Origin: Roseiarcus sp036489975
Lineage (GTDB): Bacteria; Pseudomonadota; Alphaproteobacteria; Rhizobiales; Beijerinckiaceae
Assembly: GCA_036489975.1 (NCBI GenBank)
Contig: DASXES010000058.1
Coordinates: 1-64,000 of the forward strand
Direction: 5' to 3'
DNA length: 64,000 bases
Of the stretch, positions 8,974-17,256 are shown piece by piece; the stretch's first letter is position 1; each line of letters starts with the position of its first letter. A program made the position numbers and the translations under genes. Below the pieces are notes generated by a model, which did not search any database, had not been told where the DNA came from, and saw only the letters and a list, made by a program, of their open reading frames with translations.

Positions 8974-10695
8974 TCACCGCGCCATTGTCACGCGAAGGGC
9001 CTCCGCGACCGTCGTCACTCCGTCGCGGCACTTGGCGATCGCATCGTCCATCATTGTGGTCAGCCCGGCGCGCCGCGCGGCTTGATCGAGGGCCATGGCG
9101 TCCATCTGCTGGCCGACGCAACTGCGGACCTCGCCCTCGACTTCCAACGCCTCAAAAACGCCGACGCGGCCGCGATACCCAGCTCCGGCGCATCGCTCGC
9201 ACCCCCTCGGCTCAAAAACCGTATCTCCGACCGAAAGCCCACAAGCTTCATAGCGCGGGTCCGCTTCGAAATCCGTTGCGGAAATTTCTTTCCGCACCTT
9301 GCACCGGTCGCACAGGATGCGGACCAGCCGCTGCCCGATGACGGCCCGGAGCGTCGATTTCAACAAGAATGCTTCGACGCCGAGATCGAGAAGGCGCGGC
9401 GCCGCCGCAATCGCGGTTTCCGTGTGCAGCGTCGTCAAAACGAGATGCCCGGTCAATGCCGCGTGGATAGCAATGTTCGCCGTCTCGGCGTCGCGGATCT
9501 CGCCGACCATGATTACGTCCGGGTCTTGCCGAACGAAGGCGCGCAAAGCCGAAGCAAAGGTGAGCCCGATCGCCGGTTTGACCTGAGACTGGTTGATTCC
9601 GGCGATCTCGTATTCGACCGGGTCCTCGATCGTCAGTATCTTGCGGAAAGGGGTGTTGAGCGCGGAGAGCATCGTCGCGAGCGTCGTCGTCTTGCCGCTT
9701 CCCGTTGGACCGGTGATGACGATCATTCCGTGCGGTAGCTCAATCAGTCGCCGGACCTTGCGCTCGTCGTGGACGCGCAACCCCAGCTTTGCGATATCGA
9801 GAAGGCCGCGATCTCTCGGCAACAGACGAATGACAGCCGTCTCGCCATGCTGGGTCGGCATGATGGCGACGCGGACATCAAGGTTGAACCCGGCGGCCTC
9901 GAGCCGCGCCGCGCCGTCTTGGGGCAGTCGCCTCTCCGCAATGTTGAGACCCGCCAGGATCTTGATGCGGGAAATCAAGGCCTGGGGCAGCGCGTGCGCG
10001 GGCGCGGGCACAGCCCTCAACAATCCGTCCACGCGCATCCGCACAGTCAGTCCATTGCGCATCGGTTCGATGTGTATGTCGCTCGCTCGAAGCTCAACGG
10101 CTTTTTCCACAAGGTCGTTGACCGCACGGACGACGGGCGCGCCGCTGGCGAGGTCGCGCAAGCTGTCAACGCTCTCCTCGACCGCCCCGGCAGCGAAAAC
10201 GGGAGATGACGCAGACGGTCCATCCTCGTCTGACCCCAGGCGCTCGAACAGCGCCGCGCCGATATCCTCAAACGATGCGATCGAGACTGCGACCGGACCG
10301 CCAAGCACGATTTCGGCGCCTCTTTGCGCAGCGACGTCGGTCGGATCCGCGACCGCAAGACCGAAACGTCCGCCGCCGACGTCGTAGGGAAAGATCACGG
10401 TTTCACGCAGGAAACGCCTGGTAAAACGGTCAACAAGCGAAGGGGCGGCCAAAAGTTCCGGCAAACTCATTCGAGGGCGTCGGTAATACGCGGCGACTTC
10501 GTCGGCGAATTCGCTCGCTGAAACGTCGCAAGATTCCCAAATCGAAAGGATCGAGGAATGGCCAGCGTTCCGGTCCATCTCGGAAACCTTGGCGCTGACG
10601 TCCTGAAAGAGGTTGTCGTTCAAGTGCTTTATAAAGCCGGCGATCGGCTGCGTTGAAGACTGCGCTTCCTTCGTGTTGCTTCTCACAATGCTCAT
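8974..10695 (-). CDS. gspE: Type II secretion ATPase GspE
   Basis: 573 residues. An N-terminal GspL-binding domain (~40-160) is followed by a PilT/VirB11-type ATPase. Visible motifs are Walker A GPTGSGKTTT (329-338), Asp box around 357 (TIEDPVEYE), Walker B DVIMVGEIRDAET (~393-405), a His box (ALTGHLVLTTLHT), and two CxxC pairs (C462/C465 and C499/C502) for the zinc-binding insert. It hydrolyses ATP in the cytoplasm to drive pseudopilus assembly. First gene of the leftward operon, facing gspD across a 516-bp gap. Confidence 0.95.
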   Translation of the reverse strand: MSIVRSNTKEAQSSTQPIAGFIKHLNDNLFQDVSAKVSEMDRNAGHSSILSIWESCDVSASEFADEVAAYYRRPRMSLPELLAAPSLVDRFTRRFLRETVIFPYDVGGGRFGLAVADPTDVAAQRGAEIVLGGPVAVSIASFEDIGAALFERLGSDEDGPSASSPVFAAGAVEESVDSLRDLASGAPVVRAVNDLVEKAVELRASDIHIEPMRNGLTVRMRVDGLLRAVPAPAHALPQALISRIKILAGLNIAERRLPQDGAARLEAAGFNLDVRVAIMPTQHGETAVIRLLPRDRGLLDIAKLGLRVHDERKVRRLIELPHGMIVITGPTGSGKTTTLATMLSALNTPFRKILTIEDPVEYEIAGINQSQVKPAIGLTFASALRAFVRQDPDVIMVGEIRDAETANIAIHAALTGHLVLTTLHTETAIAAAPRLLDLGVEAFLLKSTLRAVIGQRLVRILCDRCKVRKEISATDFEADPRYEACGLSVGDTVFEPRGCERCAGAGYRGRVGVFEALEVEGEVRSCVGQQMDAMALDQAARRAGLTTMMDDAIAKCRDGVTTVAEALRVTMAR

Positions 10696-11211
10696 CGCGG
10701 CTCTGAGATCATTCCGTGACGCAGGTTAAGCGGGGGGAACACGCCGTTACGGAATGCGCTTCAGATGGCGGAGGCCCTTCCGACATGTGCGCAATCCCGC
10801 AGAATCGCGAACGGGGCCGCCCCTCCAAAGGCGATCGCCGAATATCGGTTCGCCTTCCCAAGTCTCTTCTTCGCCCGAGGATAACGGCTGTATTGTGGCA
10901 TGACTGTGACGTCTTAAGCTCCATATCTGTTTAGGAAACGGCTTTGTAAAATGCTTTCCTAAGAGTGGGCTGAAGCAGATCGTTAAAAGACGCGGCAGAC
11001 CGACTCGAGCTGGTCGAATGATAAGTTGCCAACCCCATTGTCCGGCAACGATAAACCGCCAACCAATCACTGATCAATAGATCTGTTTAACAGATCGGGG
11101 GCGGCTCTCGCGCCAGTTTATGCCGACGTCCGTATTTACTTTCTCCTCGGATTGAGCTTTTTAGGGGCAACTCGATGAACGAATTTTTGCGCGTCGCAAG
11201 GGGGGCGCTGT
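10696..11211. promoter_or_regulatory. Divergent control region between gspE and gspD
   Basis: This 516-bp gap must hold the promoters of both T2SS transcription units. Two perfect inverted repeats stand out. TTAGGAAA (10931-10938) pairs with TTTCCTAA (10955-10962) across 16 bp. GATCTGTT (11080-11087) pairs with AACAGATC (11089-11096) around a single central T. An imperfect direct repeat (GATAAGTTGCCAACC near 11020 and GATAAACCGCCAACC near 11050) lies between them. The spacing fits operators rather than terminators, since neither repeat is followed by a T-run. No regulator gene is adjacent. Confidence 0.5.
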
Positions 11212-13569
11212 TTGGCTGGAGGTCCCGCTGCCCGCAATATGGGCGGTTTTCATTTCATCTGCTTCGGCGCTCTAGCCGCCGCGGGCGTGCTTTTTGTCGG
11301 CGCCTGCAATACGACCTATCTCGAGCAGAGTAGAAACGAGCCGCAGAACGCCGCCGACATCATGCGCGCCGCCGACCTGCGGCCGCGGTATCCGCAGTCG
11401 ACGGGCGCCGTGGATACGGGCGGCGCAAGCGCGCCCAAGGCATTCTCGTTTTTCGGGTCGTCAACGCCTCCGCCCGCCGCGCCGGAACCCGCCGGATCAG
11501 CGCCGGTCGAAGCCGGGGCGGGAGGCTACACGTTAAACTTTGAGAACGCGCCAATCGCGCAAGTGGTGAAGTCGGTCCTCGGCGACATCCTCGGCGTTGG
11601 CTATGTCATCGACCCTCGAGCTCAGGGTTCGATCAGTCTTTCCTCCGGCCGGCCGATCGAGAAGAAGGACATGTTGTATGTGCTCGAGAACGCGTTGAGC
11701 GCCAACAATCTGGTCATGATCCGGAACGCATCTGGTTATCGCATCGCGCCCGCCAATGAAGGTGGAGTTGGAACGGTCGACGAGCATGGGGACAGTGCGG
11801 AGCCCGGATTTGGCCTGACAGTGATCCCGCTGCAATATGTCTCCGGAACGACGCTGACGAAACTGCTTGAAGGCTTCGCGACCCGTCCCGGCGCCATTCG
11901 AACCGATCCGAGCGGCAAGCTCCTGATCGTGGTGGGGACCGGAAGCGAGCGCCAATCCGCCATGGAGACGGTTCGCAGCTTCGACGTCGACTGGCTCCGA
12001 GGGCAATCCGTCGGCATGTATCCAGTGCAAAACAGCACGCCGGAGCCGATCGTCGGCGAACTCGAGAAGATCATGGACTCGGGCGACGCGGGGTTCGGCC
12101 ATGGACTGGTGAAATTCCAACCCGTCTCGCGACTGAACTCCATTCTGGTCGTCGCCGCCAAGCCCGAACTGCTCCGCGTCGCCGCGCGCTGGATCTCGAG
12201 GCTCGACGAGCCGTCGACGTCGAGCGCGAGCGTCAAGGTCTACAAAGTCCGCTATGGCGACTCGAAGCAGATCGCCCAATTGTTGCAGCAGATTTTCGAG
12301 ACCAATGGCGGGGGGGTGTCTGCGGAATCGCCGACCAACGAGATCGCTCCCGGTTCCGGCGTGAAAGCGATGACGACGGCCGACAGGCTGACAGGCGGTC
12401 TGGCAGGCGGGTTGTCAGGCCTATCGGGTGGAGCAGGCGGAGCGGGTGGAGCTTCGCCCAGTTCGTTTGGCGGAGCCTCGCCCAATTCCAATAATCCCGC
12501 TTCATCGGGTGGGGGGGGCAATTCGCGAAGCGCAGCCGCGCAATTCGGCGGCGTTCCGGTCGCGGCGCTCAATTCCGAACTCAACGCTCTGGGCCAGGGA
12601 GGATCCGGCGGGCCGCAATTGCCCAATGTCCGGATCACGGCCGATTTGCTCAATAACGCGGTGCTCATCTACGCGAGGCCCGACGAATATAAGCTCATCG
12701 AGCGGACGCTCATGCAGCTCGACCGGCCAAAATTGCAGGTCGCGATCGACGTGACCATCGCCGAGGTGACGCTGAACGATCAGCTCAACTACGGGGTGCA
12801 ATTTTTCCTCCACGGCGGCGCGATTTCCAATACGCTGTCCGGAACGATCCCGAGCATCATCAACAACGTCGCTTCGAATACCGGCTCGACGACGACGGGC
12901 ACGGGTTTGTCGGGCGGGCTCAATGTCATCGCCGGCAACCCTGCGACTCCGCGCGTCGTCATCAACGCGCTCTCGGCGGTAACCGACGTCAAGATCCTGT
13001 CCAATCCCTCGCTGGTGGTGGTCGACAACGGCGATGCGTCGCTCGAGGTCGGCGATCAGGTTCCGATATCGACAGGCAGCGCGAACGTGCTCAGCGCCAA
13101 CAATGCCGTCGTCAACACAATCGACTACAAGAACACGGGCGTTATCCTCCACGTCCAGCCGCACGTGAACTACAACGGCTCGGTCCTGCTCGACATCGAC
13201 CAATTGGTCAGCGAGCCGACCGGACCCACTTTGACCCCCACGATTTCGACCCGGGAGGTGAAAAGCACGATCTCGGTCATCTCCGGCCAAACGGTGCTGC
13301 TCGCCGGCATGATCCAGGACAACCTGACAAAATCGCGGGAAGGCGTGCCGATTCTCAGTCAGCTGCCCTACGTCGGCGCCGCCTTTGGGACGACCGGCAA
13401 GACCGACGTTCGCACCGAGCTCATCATGTTCATTCGCCCAATGATCATCCGGGACGGCGCCGACGCTGCGATGGTCGCCGAGGAGCTTCGCTCGAAGATG
13501 CGGAGCGGCAGATCCCAGGCGCTTACGCTGCCCTCGATGCTCAATGTCCTCTCCCGACCGGCTCAGTGA
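11212..13569 (+). CDS. gspD: Type II secretion outer-membrane secretin GspD (lipoprotein)
   Basis: 785 residues from TTG 11212. A lipoprotein signal ends in the lipobox VGAC (Cys 32 from this start). An N0 domain (YTLNFENAPIAQVVKSVLGDILGVGY) is followed by N1-N3 repeats, with a long Gly/Ser/Asn-rich insert in N3 (~390-440), and the secretin C-domain (VTDVKILSNPSLVVVDNG ... TRELIMFIRPMII). It forms the outer-membrane pore. TTG is supported by AAGGGGGG just upstream; ATG 11239 in the same frame is the alternative. An ATG at 11175 with its own AGGGGC is one base out of frame across the G6 run. The stop overlaps the peptidase start (GTGA). A self-lipidated secretin may need no separate pilotin. 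Confidence 0.93.
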   Translation: MAGGPAARNMGGFHFICFGALAAAGVLFVGACNTTYLEQSRNEPQNAADIMRAADLRPRYPQSTGAVDTGGASAPKAFSFFGSSTPPPAAPEPAGSAPVEAGAGGYTLNFENAPIAQVVKSVLGDILGVGYVIDPRAQGSISLSSGRPIEKKDMLYVLENALSANNLVMIRNASGYRIAPANEGGVGTVDEHGDSAEPGFGLTVIPLQYVSGTTLTKLLEGFATRPGAIRTDPSGKLLIVVGTGSERQSAMETVRSFDVDWLRGQSVGMYPVQNSTPEPIVGELEKIMDSGDAGFGHGLVKFQPVSRLNSILVVAAKPELLRVAARWISRLDEPSTSSASVKVYKVRYGDSKQIAQLLQQIFETNGGGVSAESPTNEIAPGSGVKAMTTADRLTGGLAGGLSGLSGGAGGAGGASPSSFGGASPNSNNPASSGGGGNSRSAAAQFGGVPVAALNSELNALGQGGSGGPQLPNVRITADLLNNAVLIYARPDEYKLIERTLMQLDRPKLQVAIDVTIAEVTLNDQLNYGVQFFLHGGAISNTLSGTIPSIINNVASNTGSTTTGTGLSGGLNVIAGNPATPRVVINALSAVTDVKILSNPSLVVVDNGDASLEVGDQVPISTGSANVLSANNAVVNTIDYKNTGVILHVQPHVNYNGSVLLDIDQLVSEPTGPTLTPTISTREVKSTISVISGQTVLLAGMIQDNLTKSREGVPILSQLPYVGAAFGTTGKTDVRTELIMFIRPMIIRDGADAAMVAEELRSKMRSGRSQALTLPSMLNVLSRPAQ

Positions 13570-14159
13570 CAGCCGAGCCGCCAAGGCGTCTCGGCGATGG
13601 GTTGGCGCGGTCGGTTGCGCTTGAGGCGACACTCATCGGCGTTGTCGGCGCCGGCGCGGTCTGGGCGAGCGTCGCATCAGCGCCGGGATGGAGCGGCGCC
13701 GCGGGCGCCATCCTGGCCGGGTTGATGCTCGCGATCGCCGTCGTCGACCATCGCCGGATGATCATTCCCGATGAGCTGAACGCGCTCGCGTTCATGGCTG
13801 GTCTCGTCGCCGCCGGGGCAGGGGCGCCGCACGCGCCGATCGCGGCGATCGGGCATGCTCTCGTTCGCGCCGTTCTCATGTTCCTCTTCTTTCTCGGCTT
13901 TCGCGCGGCCTATCGGGCGCTGCGCGGACTGGAGGGCATGGGCCTCGGCGACGTCAAGCTGGCGGCGGTCGCGGGGATATGGATCGACTGGGCCTTTCTG
14001 CCCCTCGTGGTCGAGATCGCGGCCTTGTCAGCGCTCGCGGCGGCGCTGTTCGCCCACCTCCGTGGCGACGGGCTCGACCTCAAGGGCCGGTTGCCTTTCG
14101 GGGCTTTTTTCGCGCCAGCGATCTGGATCTGCTGGCTCATTGCGTGGCGCAGCGCTTGA
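13566..14159 (+). CDS. Prepilin peptidase (A24 family), short form
   Basis: 197 residues, polytopic membrane protein with about six helices. It carries the two aspartates of the A24 aspartyl proteases: D61 in VVDHRRMIIPDELN and D129 in GMGLGDVKLAAVAG. The N-terminal methyltransferase domain of classical GspO/PilD is absent, so this is the short, TadV/CpaA-like type. It should cleave the leaders of GspG-K. The GTG start overlaps the gspD stop by 4 bp, so it is translationally coupled to the secretin. Confidence 0.9.
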   Translation: MTAEPPRRLGDGLARSVALEATLIGVVGAGAVWASVASAPGWSGAAGAILAGLMLAIAVVDHRRMIIPDELNALAFMAGLVAAGAGAPHAPIAAIGHALVRAVLMFLFFLGFRAAYRALRGLEGMGLGDVKLAAVAGIWIDWAFLPLVVEIAALSALAAALFAHLRGDGLDLKGRLPFGAFFAPAIWICWLIAWRSA

Positions 14160-14240
14160 AGTCGCGATGGGCGGCCGGGCGCAGGGCCGTTCCGATTGCA
14201 ACCCTGGCGCGAAGACCCCGCAAGCAAACACAAACAAAAA

Positions 14241-14274
14241 CAAACAAAATTGCTTTTTTTTGCTTTTTTGTTTG
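14241..14274. repeat. AT-rich inverted repeat, possible terminator
   Basis: CAAACAAAA (14241-14249) pairs with TTTTGTTTG (14266-14274). A T8 and a T6 run lie in the loop and right arm. The stem is weak in GC, so termination activity is uncertain. Confidence 0.35.
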
Positions 14275-14463
14275 GTAGAATCGAGACTTTTCAAAGGGTT
14301 ACAGAGGAAAAAAACAAAAATATTTTCCGGCGTCAAACTCGCGCGACGGGGTTGTGGCTCTGCGGGTTTTTAGGCAAAGTTTCTTCTCTGGGGTGCGCGG
14401 CGGCGGCCAAGCTTGAATTAGTTCTATCAATCAGAATAATAGTCCTGATTTCTGTTTTTGTCA

Positions 14464-14499
14464 ACTCAATTCGCTGTCGACACTCAATTCGCTATCGAC
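14464..14499. repeat. Tandem 18-bp duplication
   Basis: ACTCAATTCGCTGTCGAC (14464-14481) is followed directly by ACTCAATTCGCTATCGAC (14482-14499), 17 of 18 bases identical. It is non-coding and its function is unknown. Confidence 0.6.
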
Positions 14500-14637
14500 A
14501 CACAAAGTGCGGCGCTTAGAGCGATGCCTGTTGGTCAGCAAAGCCGCTTCCAGACAGGCGCTTGGGTCCGGCTCGGGAGCGAGTCGCCTTCCGAGCTCCG
14601 CCTGAAGCCCCTTGGGGAGAGCTTATGCCCGTTCCAA

Positions 14638-14725
14638 TTGAGCGCGACGCATCGTGCTTCGATTCCGCGCAACGGCGCGGGCGCGCATTCGCGCTTCGGT
14701 TCCGATCATCGAGTCCTGGTATTAC
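14638..14725 (+). repeat. Dispersed ~90-bp repeat, copy A
   Basis: This copy matches the reverse complement of 24521-24627 over most of its length, sharing TTGAGCGCGACGCATCG, GGGCGCGCATTCGCGCTTCGG and TTCCGATCATCGAGTC. It lacks the ~20-bp insertion seen in copy B. Its right end touches the TAA stop of the Sel1-repeat gene (14722-14724), so it sits exactly at a gene end, like REP-type intergenic repeats. Confidence 0.65.
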
Positions 14726-15285
14726 CTCGCCGAAAACGGCCCGAAGTTCCGGCCAACGATGGGGGCCCAGGCGGACGCCCGCCGCTGCGCCTCGGCGACC
14801 TGATCGAGGGTCAGCTTCTGGGCGACCGCGTCGCGAACCCGTCCGTAATATTCCTGCTGTCGTCCCGATGCGTGCGCCGCTGCAAGGATGAGCCAGACTT
14901 CGGCGGCAACCCAGTCCTGTGGCACGCCGAAGCCATTGTCGAACAAACGGGCGAGCAGGAATTGTCCCGTCGGCTCGCCCTGTTGGGCCGCCTGATGCAG
15001 CCAGGTCGTGGCGAGGACAAAGTCTTTGGGCACGCCAAGGCCGTATTGATACATATAGCCGAGATAGGTCTGGGCGACCGCCGAGCCGCGCTCGGCTTCG
15101 GCTGCGAGAAGCGGCGCTGCTCGAACATAGTCATGGCGCAAAAAGGCGCGCTCGCCGCTACCGAGCGTGTCGGCGCTTGCCCCGGAGGCGAGGCACAGAG
15201 GCGCCAGCGCTAGAGCGATCGCCAGACGGCGGCCGGCGCGGACAAGCCAACCCCGATCGTGCGCATTTCGATTTGTCGCGATCAT
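14722..15285 (-). CDS. Secreted Sel1-repeat protein
   Basis: 187 residues from ATG 15285. The signal peptide (~residues 10-38, AIALALAPLCLASGASA) is followed by Sel1-like TPR repeats (AQTYLGYMYQYGLGVPKDFVLATTWLHQAAQQG, then FLLARLFDNGFGVPQDWVAAEVWLILAA). Sel1 proteins are helical scaffolds for protein contacts; this one should be periplasmic. The start was chosen because GGAAGG lies ~9 bases upstream and it gives a clean signal peptide; ATG 15303 is an alternative. The gene stands alone, tail to tail with the T2SS region. Confidence 0.8.
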   Translation of the reverse strand: MIATNRNAHDRGWLVRAGRRLAIALALAPLCLASGASADTLGSGERAFLRHDYVRAAPLLAAEAERGSAVAQTYLGYMYQYGLGVPKDFVLATTWLHQAAQQGEPTGQFLLARLFDNGFGVPQDWVAAEVWLILAAAHASGRQQEYYGRVRDAVAQKLTLDQVAEAQRRASAWAPIVGRNFGPFSAR

Positions 15286-15466
15286 CCGCCGGCCTTCCCC
15301 CATCGCCGAGCTTGCCAGGGCCCACATTAGGAAACTGGGCGCGCTGAGGCAACGAGAACCTGATCGGATCCTGGAGGCTCGACGGGGGGCCGAAGACCGC
15401 TCCTGCTTCAGCCAGCAGGAGCGACTACGGTCGCTGTCCAAAGCGACGAGGGACCGATGCGCCCGT

Positions 15467-15488
15467 CAGTGACGGCGGGCCGTCACTG
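15467..15488. repeat. Hairpin at the end of the GlcG-like gene
   Basis: CAGTGACGG (15467-15475) pairs with CCGTCACTG (15480-15488) around a 4-base loop. The stem overlaps the stop codon of the leftward GlcG-like gene. No T-run follows, so it is terminator-like at best. Confidence 0.45.
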
Positions 15489-16370
15489 TACCGCTGGCAG
15501 GCCGGCGACCGCCGCTGCGCTCGGCGTATTGAAGCACGTCGCGTGTCCGAATCCACTCGCGCTGATCCCCGTGCCGCCGTTCGGGTTCGGCGTGATGTCG
15601 AAGATGATGTTGTCCGGATGCGAAGTGTCTGCCGCGAAAATGCCCGCCGGGCCTTTGACGCCCTGGAACTGATCCAGATGGAGAGAGTGGCGCGTCCGCC
15701 AGGCGACCATGTGATCGGTGCAGGACTGGTCGCCGCTAACGCCGAGGCCGCCGACTCTCACCCCGCCCTTGTAGATCCCGAGCCCCCCGCCGAACACATT
15801 GACACCGCCGATGCGCTGGCCGACCATCGGATCCGATGACGTGCCGAACCTCGAGGCGCTGGCCGGTGGACTTTGACCCGGGCCCGCGCCGTAGCCGACT
15901 TCGGGGTCGACCGGATTGCTGTGCTGCAGCCCGTAGAGGCTGCCCCCCGGCTGCACCGCCGAGAAGAGGTTGGCGGTTGAGAGCGCGAGCCCAGCCGTCC
16001 CCACGGCGCTGCCGCCCGGAGTGACGCCGCTAGAAAGGCTGAGCGAGTTGGCCGTATTCGCCTTCTGAGCCGCGATCACCCGACTTGCCAGCCATTGAGA
16101 CGTGAAGTTCCCGCCGGAATACGCCACCGCGCACACGATCCCGCTATTGTCGACGATCACGCCCCACATGTTGAAGCCGAGACCGCCGTTCGCGCCGCTC
16201 GAAGGCGTGATCGAGCTGGTCAGAGCCCCTTTGAGCGTGCTCCAGCTGGGAAGGGAATTGCACCCATTGCCTCCCACCGCAGCGCTCGTGACCTGCGCCA
16301 GGGCGGGGCCGCTCAACAAACCAACAACCGAGGCGAAACAAGCTGAAACAAAATATTTTTGAGTAAGCAT
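15483..16370 (-). CDS. Secreted GlcG/HbpS-like (DUF336) heme-binding-family protein
   Basis: 295 residues from ATG 16370, which has a strong GGAGGGCACT ribosome site. Signal peptide ~1-25 (ending PALAQ). The body shows the GlcG/HbpS fold signatures: GVIVDNSGIVCAVAYSGG, a SRVIAAQKANTAN helix, QRIGGVNVFGGGLGIYK and GGLGVSGDQSCTDHMVAWRTR. Members bind heme or corrinoids, or act as extracellular accessory proteins. At ~295 residues it is about twice the length of cytoplasmic GlcG (~140), because of inserted Gly/Ser-rich loops and a C-terminal extension. Cysteines are present but no heme ligand can be assigned from sequence alone. Confidence 0.75.
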   Translation of the reverse strand: MLTQKYFVSACFASVVGLLSGPALAQVTSAAVGGNGCNSLPSWSTLKGALTSSITPSSGANGGLGFNMWGVIVDNSGIVCAVAYSGGNFTSQWLASRVIAAQKANTANSLSLSSGVTPGGSAVGTAGLALSTANLFSAVQPGGSLYGLQHSNPVDPEVGYGAGPGQSPPASASRFGTSSDPMVGQRIGGVNVFGGGLGIYKGGVRVGGLGVSGDQSCTDHMVAWRTRHSLHLDQFQGVKGPAGIFAADTSHPDNIIFDITPNPNGGTGISASGFGHATCFNTPSAAAVAGLPAVQ

Positions 16371-16725
16371 AGTGCCCTCCATTGTCGCCGTGGAGTGACA
16401 CAACTTCGCGCGATCGCATTCTCTCCCGCGCGATTACCGCCGTTCGCGTTCGCCCACGGCCGTTAAAATCGCGATATCGCTATGAGAAGCCCAGTTCGTG
16501 CCCCAGCCTCAACAAAAATGGGCACACACTGCAGGCGCCCCTCCTCGGCGGCAAATGTGCCGACAGCAATGGTACAGAAGCGCTGGGAGAATGCAAGCGG
16601 ATGGTTGTCGAGGCGAAAGCATCCTGGAGACGCGGTCCATAGCGCGTCGAAAGACGGGCGTCCCGCCCGACGCCCGTTGGACCGTGTCCGCCGCGCTCCA
16701 CCCAAGCGCGGTTCCCCAAGCGCGG
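16371..16725. other. Intergenic stretch, nothing recognised
   Basis: About 355 bp between the start of the GlcG-like gene and the end of the exosortase-partner gene. It presumably holds the promoter of the former. No RNA gene, hairpin with T-run or supported small gene was seen. Confidence 0.5.
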
Positions 16726-17256
16726 TTACAAGGGCTTCCGGGCGTTCGCTTCAGCGACGGCAGGATAAGCGCGGCTCCAAACTGGGCGCCAATCTATGCT
16801 TTCCGCGGCCGGGCACTCGCGCGGCGCTTCGACCTGAAGCACGAGGCTGGAGGACGCATAGTCGGTCCGGCCGAGCAGAGCGAGAAGACTATATTTCATC
16901 CTCTGTATCGAGACAGCCCACGGCCTGGGGCTGTCCCACTTCCGGTCGAAATAGACATATTGCTTCTGGTAGCCCTGCCCAGGGGGTGGTTCCGTGGTCG
17001 CCTCATCCTCAAAAGTCGCCGACCGCAAAATCACGGTCATCGGCCTCGGACAGCCGGGGACATCGAACACCATGATCCGTTCCGCGTTGGCGGCGCTGGT
17101 GCGGTATTCGCGCAAATTCAAGCCTTGGGAACGCGCGAGGCTCAATACGACCGATCCGAGAGCGGATTCGGCGACAGGCGCCTCAGCGGATCGCTCCCGG
17201 CTGGCGAGCGAGCCGACCAGGACGGCGGCAAAGACCGCGTGCGCCCAGAATTTCAT
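16726..17256 (-). CDS. Exosortase-associated protein of unknown function
   Basis: 176 residues with an N-terminal signal peptide (MKFWAHAVFAAVLVGSLAS). The predicted extracytoplasmic domain contains YVYFDRKWDSPRPWAVSIQR and SLVLQVEAPREC. The gene overlaps the exosortase stop by 4 bp (ATGA), so it is translated from the same message. In many genomes an exosortase is followed or fused to a small periplasmic partner such as EpsI; this protein occupies that slot, but I cannot match it to EpsI from sequence. A role in protein sorting or polymer export is inference from context. Confidence 0.7.
   Translation of the reverse strand: MKFWAHAVFAAVLVGSLASRERSAEAPVAESALGSVVLSLARSQGLNLREYRTSAANAERIMVFDVPGCPRPMTVILRSATFEDEATTEPPPGQGYQKQYVYFDRKWDSPRPWAVSIQRMKYSLLALLGRTDYASSSLVLQVEAPRECPAAESIDWRPVWSRAYPAVAEANARKPL

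Larger units (their letters stand above)
14160..14721. other. Intergenic stretch with AT-rich inverted repeat, tandem repeat and a dispersed repeat copy
   Basis: No gene is supported here. From left to right it holds an AT-rich inverted repeat (14241-14274), which could end transcription of the gspD-peptidase unit although its stem contains little GC; an 18-bp tandem duplication (14464-14499); and one copy of a ~90-bp dispersed repeat (14638-14725) whose other copy is near 24.5 kb. Composition drops to AT-rich between about 14220 and 14480. Confidence 0.6.

Noticed and set aside
14458..15213. Long rightward frame over the repeat and the Sel1 gene
   Set aside because: It reads through non-coding repeat DNA and then antisense to the well-supported Sel1-repeat gene.
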